Part shown: positions 55,562-63,335 of the stretch, piece by piece
Layout of the letters: every line of letters begins with the position of its first letter
Numbering within the stretch: the stretch's first letter is position 1
From: Thioalkalivibrio versutus
GTDB lineage: Bacteria > Pseudomonadota > Gammaproteobacteria > Ectothiorhodospirales > Ectothiorhodospiraceae
DNA: 64,000 nucleotides
Direction: 5' to 3'
NCBI RefSeq assembly: GCF_001999325.1
Contig: NZ_MVAR01000031.1
Location: forward strand, 26,120 to 90,119
Translations under genes and position numbers: made by a program
The notes under the pieces: generated by a model
Databases searched by the model: none
What the model saw: only the letters and a program-made list of their open reading frames with translations
Told to the model about the DNA's origin: nothing

Positions 55562-56197
55562 TTATTCGTTCATGTCTTCGCGCTTTGAGCGCTCCTCCTG
55601 ACGTCGCTTGCGAATGGTGCTGGACTTTATGAATGGCAGGAGTTTCAGCAGCCCCGTAACAAGGCGTGAACGATAGTACTCGACGCGTACGATGAAGCGG
55701 ACAGCCCAGTGTTCCTTACCCAGCTTTTCCTTGGCCTCTGTCATCGCGGCACTGCTGCCGGCATTGCGGACGCTGGCCAGGCGGAACAGTTCAATCTGTC
55801 GGAGCAGGGCCGTGTGTCGCAGCAGCGGCAGGGGGCGGAGAAGTCGGATCAGGCGAGTGGATTTGAGTATCTCGTGAAGCAGTGGAAACGAGAAGATGAT
55901 AATCAACACCGACAGCCAGTTTTCTTTGGTCGTCTTCCAGCGGTCATGCGAGATGGCCATGTAAAAAGCATACTCGACCACGAACACTGCCCAGATCAGC
56001 CAATCGGCGACCGTGATCAGGGGGTGTTCCACGTCTAACCAGTAAGTGATCGTCAGCGGTGCGGTCAGTATGGCGGCAATGATGACGGCAGCGGTCAGGT
56101 AATTGCTGAGCGATTCTTCAAGCGCCGATTCAAGCTTCAGTCGCACCGGCTCCCTCCCGCTACCCTGAGTGGCCGCCTTCCAGCGCACGAATGGCAA
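55562..56197 (-). CDS. Voltage-sensor-like ion transport family protein, no pore
   Basis: 211 residues. Four membrane segments: YLTAAVIIAAILTAPLTITY (S1), VADWLIWAVFVVEYAFYMAI (S2), WLSVLIIIFSFPLLHEI (S3), and an S4-like helix STRLIRLLRPLPLLRHTALL with arginines at every third position. After S4 there is only a soluble amphipathic region (EAKEKLGKEHW) and a basic tail, so no pore helix or selectivity filter is present. It could be a voltage-sensor-only protein such as a proton channel, or a subunit of a channel. Confidence 0.75.
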   Translation of the reverse strand: MPFVRWKAATQGSGREPVRLKLESALEESLSNYLTAAVIIAAILTAPLTITYWLDVEHPLITVADWLIWAVFVVEYAFYMAISHDRWKTTKENWLSVLIIIFSFPLLHEILKSTRLIRLLRPLPLLRHTALLRQIELFRLASVRNAGSSAAMTEAKEKLGKEHWAVRFIVRVEYYRSRLVTGLLKLLPFIKSSTIRKRRQEERSKREDMNE

Positions 56198-56622
56198 TGG
56201 ATAACGTCAGGCCAGGGATTCGTGCCTTTGCATGGCGCGTTCGTCATCAACACCGACTGTTCGCCACCATAGGCCGAGGTCAGGCTGGCGTCGGTACGGT
56301 GCCAAACAGAACGGTTTTGCGGCTCTTTGCGGCGGAAAATCCGGCCTTTTCCAGCAGGGCGAGCGCCGCGGCTGACGCCAGGAGCCCGTACCGCTGGGGT
56401 CGGTGAAGGCCGGCTGCAAGAAGATGGGGATCTCTTCTTCCGGCTGAGGGGGTACCACTAGCTCCGCCATGATCGGAAGGAGGGGCAACAGGCAAGGTCG
56501 ACCCCATGCCATGCGCGCACCCAATAGCGTGACGCACTTGACTGAGACCGGCGCCGTAACGTGGAGCCCTTCTGATTCGGTTTCTCTACAATACCCGGCA
56601 TCACACCCTTCCGGATCAACCC
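56198..56622. other. 425-bp intergenic region with repeat and possible gene remnant
   Basis: A minus-strand frame starts MAELVVPPQPEEEIPIFL near 56468, and a second minus-strand frame ends FSAAKSRKTVLFGTVPTPA. Read together they could be one frame-shifted gene, but I cannot name it. The copy of the GGGGTC-type repeat at 56481-56506 lies in this region. No ribosome site is convincing. Confidence 0.35.
56481..56506. repeat. GGGGTC...GACCCC palindromic repeat copy (half)
   Basis: GAGGGGCAACAGGCAAGGTC then GACCCCATGCCATG. It shares the unit AGGCAAGGT..GACCCCATGCCAT with the copy at 57511-57533. Confidence 0.5.
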
Positions 56623-57270
56623 ATGCAGCTGGAACAACGCGCCCGTTCCTTCGCCATTGCCGCGCATGCGCGCGTCGAGCACGTCTGCCGGTATACCGGC
56701 GAGCCCTATATCGTGCATCCGGCGCGGGTTGTGGAACTGCTGCGTTCGGTGCAGCACACCGAGTGCATGCGGGCGGCCGTCTGGCTGCAGGACACCATTC
56801 GGGATACCGGGGTCAAACCCGAGACCCTGGAGCGGCTGTTTGGTGCGGAGGTCGCAGAAATGGTGGTGATGATCAGCGACGTGAGTCATCCGGAGGACGG
56901 CAACCGTGCCCAGCGCAAGGCGATCGACCGGGCGCATCTGGCGCGGGCGACGGCCCCGGCCAAGACCGTGAAACTGGCCCAGCTGATCGATCTGGCCTGT
57001 ACCGTATTCATGCATGATCGTGCCTTCACCCCGGTGTTTGTTCGCGAGAAGGCGGCCTGGCTGGAGGTGCTGGAGGGCGGCGACCCGTTGCTCTGGCGCC
57101 AGTTGCGGGATCTGACACCGGCCATGCACCCGGAAATGGCGGACAAGGACGCCGACTGGCGTCGAAACTGCCCCTTCGCACGGCGCTCTCCCCTGCGCCG
57201 GTACGATGTCGCAGTGGGGCGTGGTATTCGGGAAGGATCCAGCAACCAGGACACGGCTGCGGCCGGGTGA
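56623..57270 (+). CDS. Degenerate RelA/SpoT-like HD-domain protein
   Basis: 215 residues. N-terminal HD fold of the (p)ppGpp hydrolase type: ARVEHVCRYTGEPYIVHPAR and AAVWLQDTIRDTGVKPETLE, FGAEVAEMVVMISDVSHPE. The catalytic HD pair and following ED (LHDTVED in active enzymes) read QD and RD here (residues about 56-60), and the KLADxxxN segment reads KLAQLIDL. Metal binding and hydrolysis are therefore doubtful. The C-terminal 35 residues are basic and Ser/Gly-rich. Start ATG 56623. Function probably regulatory or lost. Confidence 0.7.
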   Translation: MQLEQRARSFAIAAHARVEHVCRYTGEPYIVHPARVVELLRSVQHTECMRAAVWLQDTIRDTGVKPETLERLFGAEVAEMVVMISDVSHPEDGNRAQRKAIDRAHLARATAPAKTVKLAQLIDLACTVFMHDRAFTPVFVREKAAWLEVLEGGDPLLWRQLRDLTPAMHPEMADKDADWRRNCPFARRSPLRRYDVAVGRGIREGSSNQDTAAAG

Positions 57271-57682
57271 AGCGACAGTCCGAACCGCGCAGGAACAGGA
57301 ACCGGTCCCCATTATCGCGGTCGGCGGCGGATTGGTTCTAGCGCGAGTCTTACACCGTCCCCAGCAGCGTTGGCCTCACTCGCCGGGGACACTCGCGGTG
57401 CTCGTGCCGAACGGGTGATGGACTAACTAACTGGAGGCTCGGCCTTGCGCGCCTCGGGAAGTAAGGGGTCAGACCTGGTCTTTTTCTCTGCCTTCACCAC
57501 AGGGGCAAAAGGCAAGGTGTGACCCCATGCCATAGCGGGAGATGCCGCATTGCCGTCTGTCTGCGAGCAAGTTGGCCATTTTCGTCCCTGAAATTGTCCG
57601 TTTAAGGCCATCTGTGGGCCTGGAAACCGCTATAACCGAAAGTATTTCAGGCTCTTGTCGTGGTCCGACCCCGTCGCGCTTG
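57271..57682. other. 412-bp intergenic region
   Basis: Contains the inverted-repeat element at 57465-57526. A sequence at 57583-57640 (AAATTGTCCGTTTAAGGCC...) recalls the longer dispersed repeat near 59.7-62.9 kb. I see no gene here. Confidence 0.5.
57465..57526. repeat. 62-bp inverted-repeat element
   Basis: GGGGTCAGACCT (57465-57476) pairs with AGGTGTGACCCC (57515-57526). The right half continues GACCCCATGCCAT, shared with the copy at 56501. A related sequence, GGGGTCAGACCTTGCC and TTTTGCCCC, is at 62017-62043. Such sequences resemble REP-type elements mobilised by tyrosine transposases. Confidence 0.6.
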
Positions 57683-58120
57683 TCAGCCCTTTTCCGGATC
57701 GGCTTCATCCGGGTGTTGCGGTGTCCGCTCGTCGGCGCGAAGTATGTTGACCACCATGAACCGCAGCCGGCTCCGCAGGAGGGAGACCTCGGCGGTCCCG
57801 TTCCGTTGGAGCCCCAGCAAACGTGCGGCAAGCGGCGACAGGATGGATATCTTCGCCTGTTCGGGTCTCGCGTCTTCCGGCTCGCAGAGTTCGACGACAA
57901 ACGTCTCCTCGGTTTGCAGATCCAGTAGTTGTACCCGGGAGCCTACTCTGGCGATGGGCTCCCCGTGGGTTGCTGCCGCTTGGCTTCCATCGTCGAGCTT
58001 CTCGAGAAGGCAGGCGAGTTCCATCGGGGTGCCGATAGCTCCGCAGTAGTCCTTCCGGATCCATTGATGGGTTCGGGTATCGGCGGCTGGCCGAAGGTAA
58101 TACGGGTTGTTGCGCGCCAC
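57683..58120 (-). CDS. Rnk/GreA C-terminal-domain protein
   Basis: 145 residues. The C-terminal half is the FKBP-like domain of Rnk and GreA/GreB: IARVGSRVQLLDLQTEETFV, EPEDARPEQAKISILSPLAA, LLGLQRNGTAEVSL. The N-terminus (MARNNPYYLRPAADTRTHQW) is unlike GreA coiled-coil and matches no known domain. It may bind RNA polymerase like Rnk or act as a nucleoside-diphosphate-kinase regulator. It diverges from a gene-free stretch. Confidence 0.75.
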   Translation of the reverse strand: MARNNPYYLRPAADTRTHQWIRKDYCGAIGTPMELACLLEKLDDGSQAAATHGEPIARVGSRVQLLDLQTEETFVVELCEPEDARPEQAKISILSPLAARLLGLQRNGTAEVSLLRSRLRFMVVNILRADERTPQHPDEADPEKG

Positions 58121-58448
58121 GGTCGCATCTCCTGATCAGAAACAAGAAGAAGGGGGTTGGCCGGGCGCACGAACGAGGAAACGGCGCCCGGCCTAAGCGA
58201 GAGTTCTCATGGCGTTTGGGACTCCAGACCGAGTATTGCGGGGGTTGTCGTTACGAAAGCCGGATGCTAGACAGCTCCCTCAACAAAGGCAAATCCGCAC
58301 GAATAGAGGCAGTTATCGTGTGCGTATAAGAGTCCGGCGTTCCCGGCTCAGCAGGATGGTGCCTGTCCCTGTCCTTCTCGTTACGACCTTGCCGTGGCCT
58401 CATATCGCGAGGCGCAAGATGCCTGATCGGCGCGTGCACGCGCGCCTA
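58121..58448. other. 328-bp intergenic region
   Basis: Between the Rnk-like gene and the Sel1-repeat gene. It must contain the promoter of the former on the minus strand, but no good -35/-10 pair stands out. I see no gene or repeat here. Confidence 0.5.
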
Positions 58449-59552
58449 TCATGTGATGGGCGGACCGAAGGGTTCGGTCTTGCGCGTCTCGGCCTCCGCG
58501 CGTTGCTCCGGGGTGAGTTGCTGGTGGATGTAGTCGCGCGCCTCGGCCGCCGGCTTGTGGCCCTGATCGGCGGCGCGCGCGAACCAGACCCAGGCGGCGA
58601 CATAGTCGACCTCCACACCATGGCCGTCGGCCAGCACGATGCCCAGGTTGTACTGCGCCGGGGCCAGGCCCTGCCGGGCAGAGGCTTCATACCAGCGCGC
58701 CGCCGCCGACTGGTCCCGGGGTACCCCCAGGCCTCGATCCAGCAGGACCCCAAGATTGGCCTGGGCCTGGGGGTGGCCCGCTTCGGCCGCCGCCCGATAC
58801 CAGTGAGCGGCAGCTTCCATGTCTTCCTTTGTGCCCTTGCCATCGCGGCAGAGATTCCCCAGTTTCGCCGCGGCGTCGGGGTCCCCGGCCTCGGCCGCCT
58901 GCTGATACCAGCGGACAGCGGCGGTCAGGTCCGCGTCCACTCCATCGCCCTGTTCCAGGGCGAGGGCGAGGTTGAAGGCCGCGTCGCGGTGTCCCGCGTT
59001 GGCCGCCTGGGCGTAATACCCGACGGCGGCCGTTCGATCCCGCTGGCAGCCGCTGCCCTGCTGGTGGGCGACCCCAAGGCTGTTTAGGGCATCGGGGTCG
59101 CCGCGTTCCGCGGAGCGTTTCCACCACTGGACGGCCTCGGTGGCGGCGGCGTCGCCGCCCTGGTTGAGCAGCAGAACCGCCAGATTGTTCTGTGCCGCGA
59201 CGTGTCCTGACTCGGCCGCGCGGCGATACCAATGCCGGGCCATCTCGGTATCCGCCGGCTCTGCCTTCTCGGCCATCACGCCCAGGTTGAAGCTGGCATC
59301 GCTCAGTCCTTGTTCCGCAGCCTGAGTCCAGTATTCGCGTGCACGCGCCGGGTCCGCCTCCAGCCCCAGTCCCTCCGCGTAGAGGATTCCCATGCCGAGC
59401 TGCGCCCAGGCCGAGCCACCATCGGCGCGGGCCTCCCAGATATTCCGGGCGGCCCGGTAGTCGCCCCGTTCGAAGGCGAAAAAACCGTCGCGGTCGGCGC
59501 CGCCCGGACTGTCGGGGGGCAAGGGATTGGCAGATGAGGTGGGCGTGTCCAT
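58449..59552 (-). CDS. Sel1-repeat protein
   Basis: 367 residues made of about nine Sel1/TPR-like repeats of 36 residues, with AxxxLGxxYxxGxGV-type units: AWAQLGMGILYAEGLGLEAD, AAKLGNLCRDGKGTKEDMEA, AQANLGVLLDRGLGVPRDQS, AQYNLGIVLADGHGVEVDYV. No signal peptide. It would act as a protein-interaction scaffold in the cytoplasm. The last 25 residues are charged. The Met at 59552 starts DTPTSSANPLPPDSP. Confidence 0.9.
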   Translation of the reverse strand: MDTPTSSANPLPPDSPGGADRDGFFAFERGDYRAARNIWEARADGGSAWAQLGMGILYAEGLGLEADPARAREYWTQAAEQGLSDASFNLGVMAEKAEPADTEMARHWYRRAAESGHVAAQNNLAVLLLNQGGDAAATEAVQWWKRSAERGDPDALNSLGVAHQQGSGCQRDRTAAVGYYAQAANAGHRDAAFNLALALEQGDGVDADLTAAVRWYQQAAEAGDPDAAAKLGNLCRDGKGTKEDMEAAAHWYRAAAEAGHPQAQANLGVLLDRGLGVPRDQSAAARWYEASARQGLAPAQYNLGIVLADGHGVEVDYVAAWVWFARAADQGHKPAAEARDYIHQQLTPEQRAEAETRKTEPFGPPIT

Positions 59553-59750
59553 GGCTGATGCGCTCGGTGGCAGGTGACAGCCCGAGGATACAGGCCCGGA
59601 TGCCTACCGCAAGACACAGCACGGAACATCGTCGGGGTTACACGGCTTGCCCCCTATTCGCCCGGCCGAGCCAGCCGGTCATGGCCCGTCTCCAGCCCGG
59701 ACCTTGGCTCTTGAGGAGGCTTTACAGGCCACGATCCGGCAGCGACCGCT

Positions 59751-59788
59751 CGATGCTCAGTACCTTGTCGAGGCCCGAATCGGCAATG
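59751..59788. repeat. Dispersed palindromic repeat, copy A
   Basis: CGATGCTCAGTACCTTGTCG, AGGCCCGAATCGGCAATG. Same family as 61783-61813, 62086-62110 and 62881-62916 (consensus TTCAGTGCCTTACCGAGGTC, CGACTCGGTAATG). Confidence 0.5.
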
Positions 59789-59819
59789 CGTGGCTGACCC
59801 CGCTAGCCCGTGCAACTTT

Positions 59820-61634
59820 TTAGGGCGGCCAAATCCACAGGATCAGCGGCACGGCAGTCACGATGACGATCAGCGACAGTGGCAGGCCCATGCGCCAGTA
59901 GTCGCGGAATTCGTAGCCACCGGGGGCCATGACCAGGGTGTTCGACTGGTGCCCGATCGGCGTCAGGAAGGCGCAGGACGCGCCCACGGCGACCGCCATC
60001 AGAAACGGATCCGGGGCGGCCTCCATCGACCGGGCCAGCGCGATCCCCACTGGCGCCGCCAGCACTGCCGCGGCGGCGTTGTTGACCACGTTCGACAGCA
60101 GCATGACCACGGCCATCAGCAGCGCGAGCATCCATGCGGGCGAGGCGGCCGCGCCCAGTGCGAACAGCCCATCCGCGATCAACTGCGATCCGCCGGTTGT
60201 TTCCAGTGCCTGTCCCACCGGCAACAAGGCCGCCAGCAGCACAATCACCGGCCATTCGATCCCGCGGTACACCTCGCTCGGACCGATCAGTCCCACCAGC
60301 ACCATGGCTACAGCTGCCCCGACTAGCGCCGGCGCTGCCGGCACCCAGCCCAGGGCCACCAGTCCCAGGGCCAGGGCAAACAGGCTGGTGGCCAGGATGA
60401 CCTTGCGCGGCCGGGCAATGCGCAGCCCGCGAGACGCCAACGGCAGACAGCCGAGCTCGCCCAGCGCATCGGGTAACTCCTCTTCGCTCCCCTGTACCAG
60501 CAGGATGTCACCGGCCCGGAAGCGCACCTGATCCAGCCGCTCGCGCAGCCGGACCCCCTGACGTGCAACCGCGAGTACGTTCAGTGCGTAGCGCTGGCGC
60601 AGTTCCAGGGCGCTGGCAGTGGCACCGACCAGGCGCGAAGTGGGTGTGACGATGGCCTCCTCCAGTGCCAGTTCGCCCATGGGGCTATCGCGGCCCTCTC
60701 CGCGGCCCTTTTGCGCGTCTTGTTCCTGTGCCTCTTCGAGCCTTGCCTCCAGCTCCATTCCCGTCACGTCCAGTAACGTCTTCAGGCTGTCGGGGTCCGC
60801 CTCGACCAGCAGGATGTCGCCCGCGCGCAGTACTTCATAGATGGCCGGCATCGGCTCGCGGCGTTCTCCGCGCACCAGACCGACCACCACCACCTCGGCC
60901 TCACCCTGCAGTTCGCGCATCAGCTCGAAGACGGTGTGCCCCACATAGCGATTCTCCTCGGTGACCCGCACCTCGGTCAGATAGGCGCTGATCTCGAACA
61001 GCTCGCCGGTCGCGGCCGGGCGTTCCCGCTGGGGTGTCAGGCGCCAGCCGATCAAGGCGATGAAGATCACGCCGACCGCGGTGACGCCCAATCCCACCGG
61101 CATGAAGTCGAACATCGCGAACGGCGCGCCCGTGATCTCCGCGCGGTACCCTGCGATGATGATGTTCGGTGGCGTGCCGATCATCGTCAGCATCCCGCCA
61201 AGCAATGACCCGAATGCCAGTGGCATCAGCAGGAAAGAGGGTGACCGGCCGCTCTGGCGCGCCATCCACACGGCCACCGGCATCAACAGGGCCAAAGCGC
61301 CCACGTTGTTCATGAACCCCGAGGCCAGGGCGACAATCACGGTCAGCGCGGTGACCTGCACCCAGGGGCGTTCCCCCACCCGGGTGAGTTGCCGCGCCAC
61401 TGCGTCCACCACGCCCGCATTCAGCAGCCCTCGGCTCAGTACCAGGACCGCCGCGACCGTAATCACCGCCGGATGACCGAATCCGGAGAACATCTCGCCG
61501 AACGGGACCAGCCCCAGGAACGCCGCAGTCAGTAGCGCTGCAATGGCGACGATGTCGTAACGCCAGCGGTTCCACACGAACAACGCGAGGGTTGCCGTCA
61601 ACACCCCAAAGATCATCCACTGCTCGGTCGTCAC
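59820..61634 (-). CDS. SLC13/DASS-type transporter with TrkA-C domains
   Basis: 604 residues from the GTG at 61634 (AGGGATCCGGGT upstream); a TTG at 61661 is an alternative. About ten membrane helices in two halves surround two RCK/TrkA-C domains in the middle (about residues 200-400; EVRVTEENRYVGHTVFELMR, LRAGDILLVEADPDSL, then SRLVGATASALELRQRYALN). Motifs GTPPNIIIAGYR and TPIGHQSNTLVMAPG are the paired ligand loops of the SLC13 family. The substrate may be sulfate, a dicarboxylate or another anion. Confidence 0.88.
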   Translation of the reverse strand: MTTEQWMIFGVLTATLALFVWNRWRYDIVAIAALLTAAFLGLVPFGEMFSGFGHPAVITVAAVLVLSRGLLNAGVVDAVARQLTRVGERPWVQVTALTVIVALASGFMNNVGALALLMPVAVWMARQSGRSPSFLLMPLAFGSLLGGMLTMIGTPPNIIIAGYRAEITGAPFAMFDFMPVGLGVTAVGVIFIALIGWRLTPQRERPAATGELFEISAYLTEVRVTEENRYVGHTVFELMRELQGEAEVVVVGLVRGERREPMPAIYEVLRAGDILLVEADPDSLKTLLDVTGMELEARLEEAQEQDAQKGRGEGRDSPMGELALEEAIVTPTSRLVGATASALELRQRYALNVLAVARQGVRLRERLDQVRFRAGDILLVQGSEEELPDALGELGCLPLASRGLRIARPRKVILATSLFALALGLVALGWVPAAPALVGAAVAMVLVGLIGPSEVYRGIEWPVIVLLAALLPVGQALETTGGSQLIADGLFALGAAASPAWMLALLMAVVMLLSNVVNNAAAAVLAAPVGIALARSMEAAPDPFLMAVAVGASCAFLTPIGHQSNTLVMAPGGYEFRDYWRMGLPLSLIVIVTAVPLILWIWPP

Positions 61635-61782
61635 ACCCGGATCCCTGGCTACTGTCTGCAATCAATGTAAGGCCTTCATACCCCGATTGCATCGTTCATG
61701 GCGGTCGGCAAGCGCTTGTTCTTCTAGCCCGGCAGTTGGCTCTTTAAGGCGTCCTGGAGGCTTCGGCCTAGCTGCTAGGCTT

Positions 61783-61813
61783 CAATGTTCAGTGCCTTAC
61801 CGAGGTCCGACCC
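61783..61813. repeat. Dispersed palindromic repeat, copy B
   Basis: CAATGTTCAGTGCCTTACC, then GAGGTCCGACCC. Sequence before it (GGCAGTTGGCTCTTTAAGGC) also resembles the stretch before copies A and D, so the full repeat unit is about 90 bp. Confidence 0.55.
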
Positions 61814-62016
61814 GTTTTTCCCACCGCTCGGAGGACTTTAGGAAGCAGCTTGAATGGGACAGCGCCGGCGGTGAATTGATTGACCGCCCCCGCGACATAC
61901 AGGTCGGGCTCCGGGGCGTGAAAAAGCCAGGTTCCGGTCGACCCTGTGTGTCCTACGGCCTGCGGAACCGGCCTGAAAGGGGTGAAGTAACGGGGAAGCC
62001 GGAAGCGCAAGAAAGT

Positions 62017-62043
62017 GGGGTCAGACCTTGCCTTTTGCCCCTT
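62017..62043. repeat. GGGGTC-type repeat copy
   Basis: GGGGTCAGACCTTGCC followed by TTTTGCCCCTT. The same unit is inverted at 57503-57526. Confidence 0.5.
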
Positions 62044-62085
62044 GCCACCGTTTCAGAGAACTAGAGCTGGAAACTATGCCCTTCT

Positions 62086-62110
62086 GATCAGTGCCTTTTA
62101 GAGGTCCGAC
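62086..62110. repeat. Dispersed palindromic repeat, copy C
   Basis: GATCAGTGCCTTTTAGAGGT, then CCGAC. Shorter and more divergent than the other copies. Confidence 0.4.
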
Positions 62111-62140
62111 GCCGCAAGGTGTTTAGGTGGGCTCGATCGG

Positions 62141-62461
62141 CTACTGAGCGGTTGGTTGCCCCTGGTCGGATTGGTCATCGAACCGCATCTTCTGGACCTT
62201 GCCCAGCTTCACGTTTTTGCGCGCGCACCAGAGATCGTGCTGGTCTTGCATGGCCAGCCAGCTTTCCGGAGAACGTCCGAGCGTCTTGGATAGACGCAGT
62301 GCCATCTCGGGACTCACCCCGCTGCGACCCAGAAGGACACGCCCGAGCGTGGAGGGCGAGACATCGAGCTTGTCCGCCAACTGCCGGGCGCTCAGGGCGT
62401 ACGGTTCAAGATAGACCTCGCGAATGAACTCGCCCGGGTGCGGAGGGTTGTGCATGGTCAT
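62141..62461 (-). CDS. higA: HigA-type antitoxin
   Basis: 106 residues. Classic HigA opening HNPPHPGEFIREVYLEPYAL, then an HTH_XRE domain: LSARQLADKLDVSPSTLGRV, LLGRSGVSPEMALRLSKTLG, with SPESWLAMQDQHDLW. The C-terminal 20 residues are charged (QKMRFDDQSDQGQPTAQ). Its start overlaps the higB stop by one base. HigA neutralises HigB and represses the operon. Confidence 0.93.
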   Translation of the reverse strand: MTMHNPPHPGEFIREVYLEPYALSARQLADKLDVSPSTLGRVLLGRSGVSPEMALRLSKTLGRSPESWLAMQDQHDLWCARKNVKLGKVQKMRFDDQSDQGQPTAQ

Positions 62462-62739
62462 CAGTGGTAATCCTCGTAGTCCAGGACGTGGACATTGCCG
62501 TCACGGTGTTCGAAGGTCAGGCGCCAGTTGCCGCTGACCCGGATGGTCCAGCGTCCTTGCTCGGAACCCTTGAGTGGGTGCAAGTGGAAGCCGGGGATAT
62601 CCAGGTCTTCGATTGTGTAAGCGGTATCAAGGGCCGACAGCAGCATCCTCAGCCGCTTCGCGTGCCGAGGTTGTATGCCGGTGACGCTCCCCGACTCGTA
62701 GAAACGGCGCAGTCCCTTGTGCCGAAACGACTTGATCAT
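62461..62739 (-). CDS. higB: HigB-type toxin (RelE superfamily)
   Basis: 92 residues: MIKSFRHKGLRRFYESGSVT, ending WTIRVSGNWRLTFEHRDGN and VHVLDYEDYH. This is the typical HigB ribosome-dependent mRNA interferase; the C-terminal arginine and tyrosine-type residues used in catalysis are present (GNWRLTF, DYEDYH). First gene of the operon, as usual for higBA. Confidence 0.93.
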   Translation of the reverse strand: MIKSFRHKGLRRFYESGSVTGIQPRHAKRLRMLLSALDTAYTIEDLDIPGFHLHPLKGSEQGRWTIRVSGNWRLTFEHRDGNVHVLDYEDYH

Positions 62740-62744
62740 GTCGC

Positions 62745-62770
62745 GAGTATAGCGTATCGCGCAATACGCA
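62745..62770 (-). promoter_or_regulatory. higBA promoter and operator
   Basis: On the minus strand a TATACT -10-like element lies just before the higB start. The inverted repeat GCGTAT-N6-ATACGC (62752-62769) overlaps or abuts it, an arrangement expected for an operator bound by HigA. The -35 element is not clear. Confidence 0.55.
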
Positions 62771-62880
62771 ACATCCGAGCCCCTGGTTACAGGCTGTGAA
62801 AGCCTTTCACGGCCTGTTTCTAGCGCGGAAATTGGCAGTTTAACGCGGTATGGGGCCCTTGGTTTGGCCCTTACCGCTCT

Positions 62881-62916
62881 ATGTTCAGTGCATTACCGAC
62901 GTCCGACTCGGTAATG
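62881..62916. repeat. Dispersed palindromic repeat, copy D
   Basis: ATGTTCAGTGCATTACCGAC, then GTCCGACTCGGTAATG. CATTACCGA and TCGGTAATG form a perfect 9-bp stem. Preceded by the related GCGGAAATTGGCAGTTTAAC at about 62825. Confidence 0.6.
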
Positions 62917-62942
62917 TTCTGGACTTCCTCGTTCTTCGTTTC

Positions 62943-63314
62943 TCAGTTCCTCGCACCGCACGGTGCCGCCGGTAATTCGCCTTCCAGAGTTCGCTGCCAT
63001 GCCGTGGCAACTTCCTGAGAACTGAATATCCCATGTAAGTTTCCACTAGGAATTGGCGTCCATATTGTTGCCCTCGAAAACTGGCGACCAATGACAACGA
63101 TGCGGGTCATCTTCCCGCTGTTTGCTTTCGTGAACGTCTCAAAACTTGTGGCACCAAGTTCTGTCAACTTGACGTAAACCGGCCAGCCCCTATCTGTCTT
63201 TTCCCCTGCCACTGATTTCTGCACATAGGGCGAGCACAGATGAAACTCTAGATCAGTGTCTGCTACCACAATGGCAGGAGTAACCAGCAACAGAACAGGC
63301 ATCCATTTCAGCAT
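62943..63314 (-). CDS. Secreted protein with SecD P1-head-like domain
   Basis: 123 residues. Signal peptide LKWMPVLLLVTPAIVVA. The mature part recalls the periplasmic P1 head domain of SecD/SecDF: VYVKLTELGATSFETFTKAN, IVVIGRQFSRATIWTPIPSG, LHGIFSSQEVATAWQRTLEG. It has no membrane helices beyond the signal and so is a stand-alone version. Cys residues near both ends (LCSPY and PCGARN). Function unknown. A single gene on the minus strand. Confidence 0.6.
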   Translation of the reverse strand: MLKWMPVLLLVTPAIVVADTDLEFHLCSPYVQKSVAGEKTDRGWPVYVKLTELGATSFETFTKANSGKMTRIVVIGRQFSRATIWTPIPSGNLHGIFSSQEVATAWQRTLEGELPAAPCGARN

Positions 63315-63335
63315 GACGATTTCCTAAGGCCGCGC

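Larger units (their letters stand above)
61635..62140. other. 506-bp gene-free region with repeats
   Basis: Between the transporter start and higA. It carries two copies of the palindromic repeat (61783-61813 and 62086-62110) and a GGGGTC-type copy (62017-62043). Open frames in it do not look coding. The higBA operon terminator should be at its right end, but no clear hairpin stands out. Confidence 0.55.

Noticed and set aside
61687..62064. 125-codon frame in the repeat-rich gap
   Set aside because: Spans two repeat copies, has no ribosome site and no recognisable domain.
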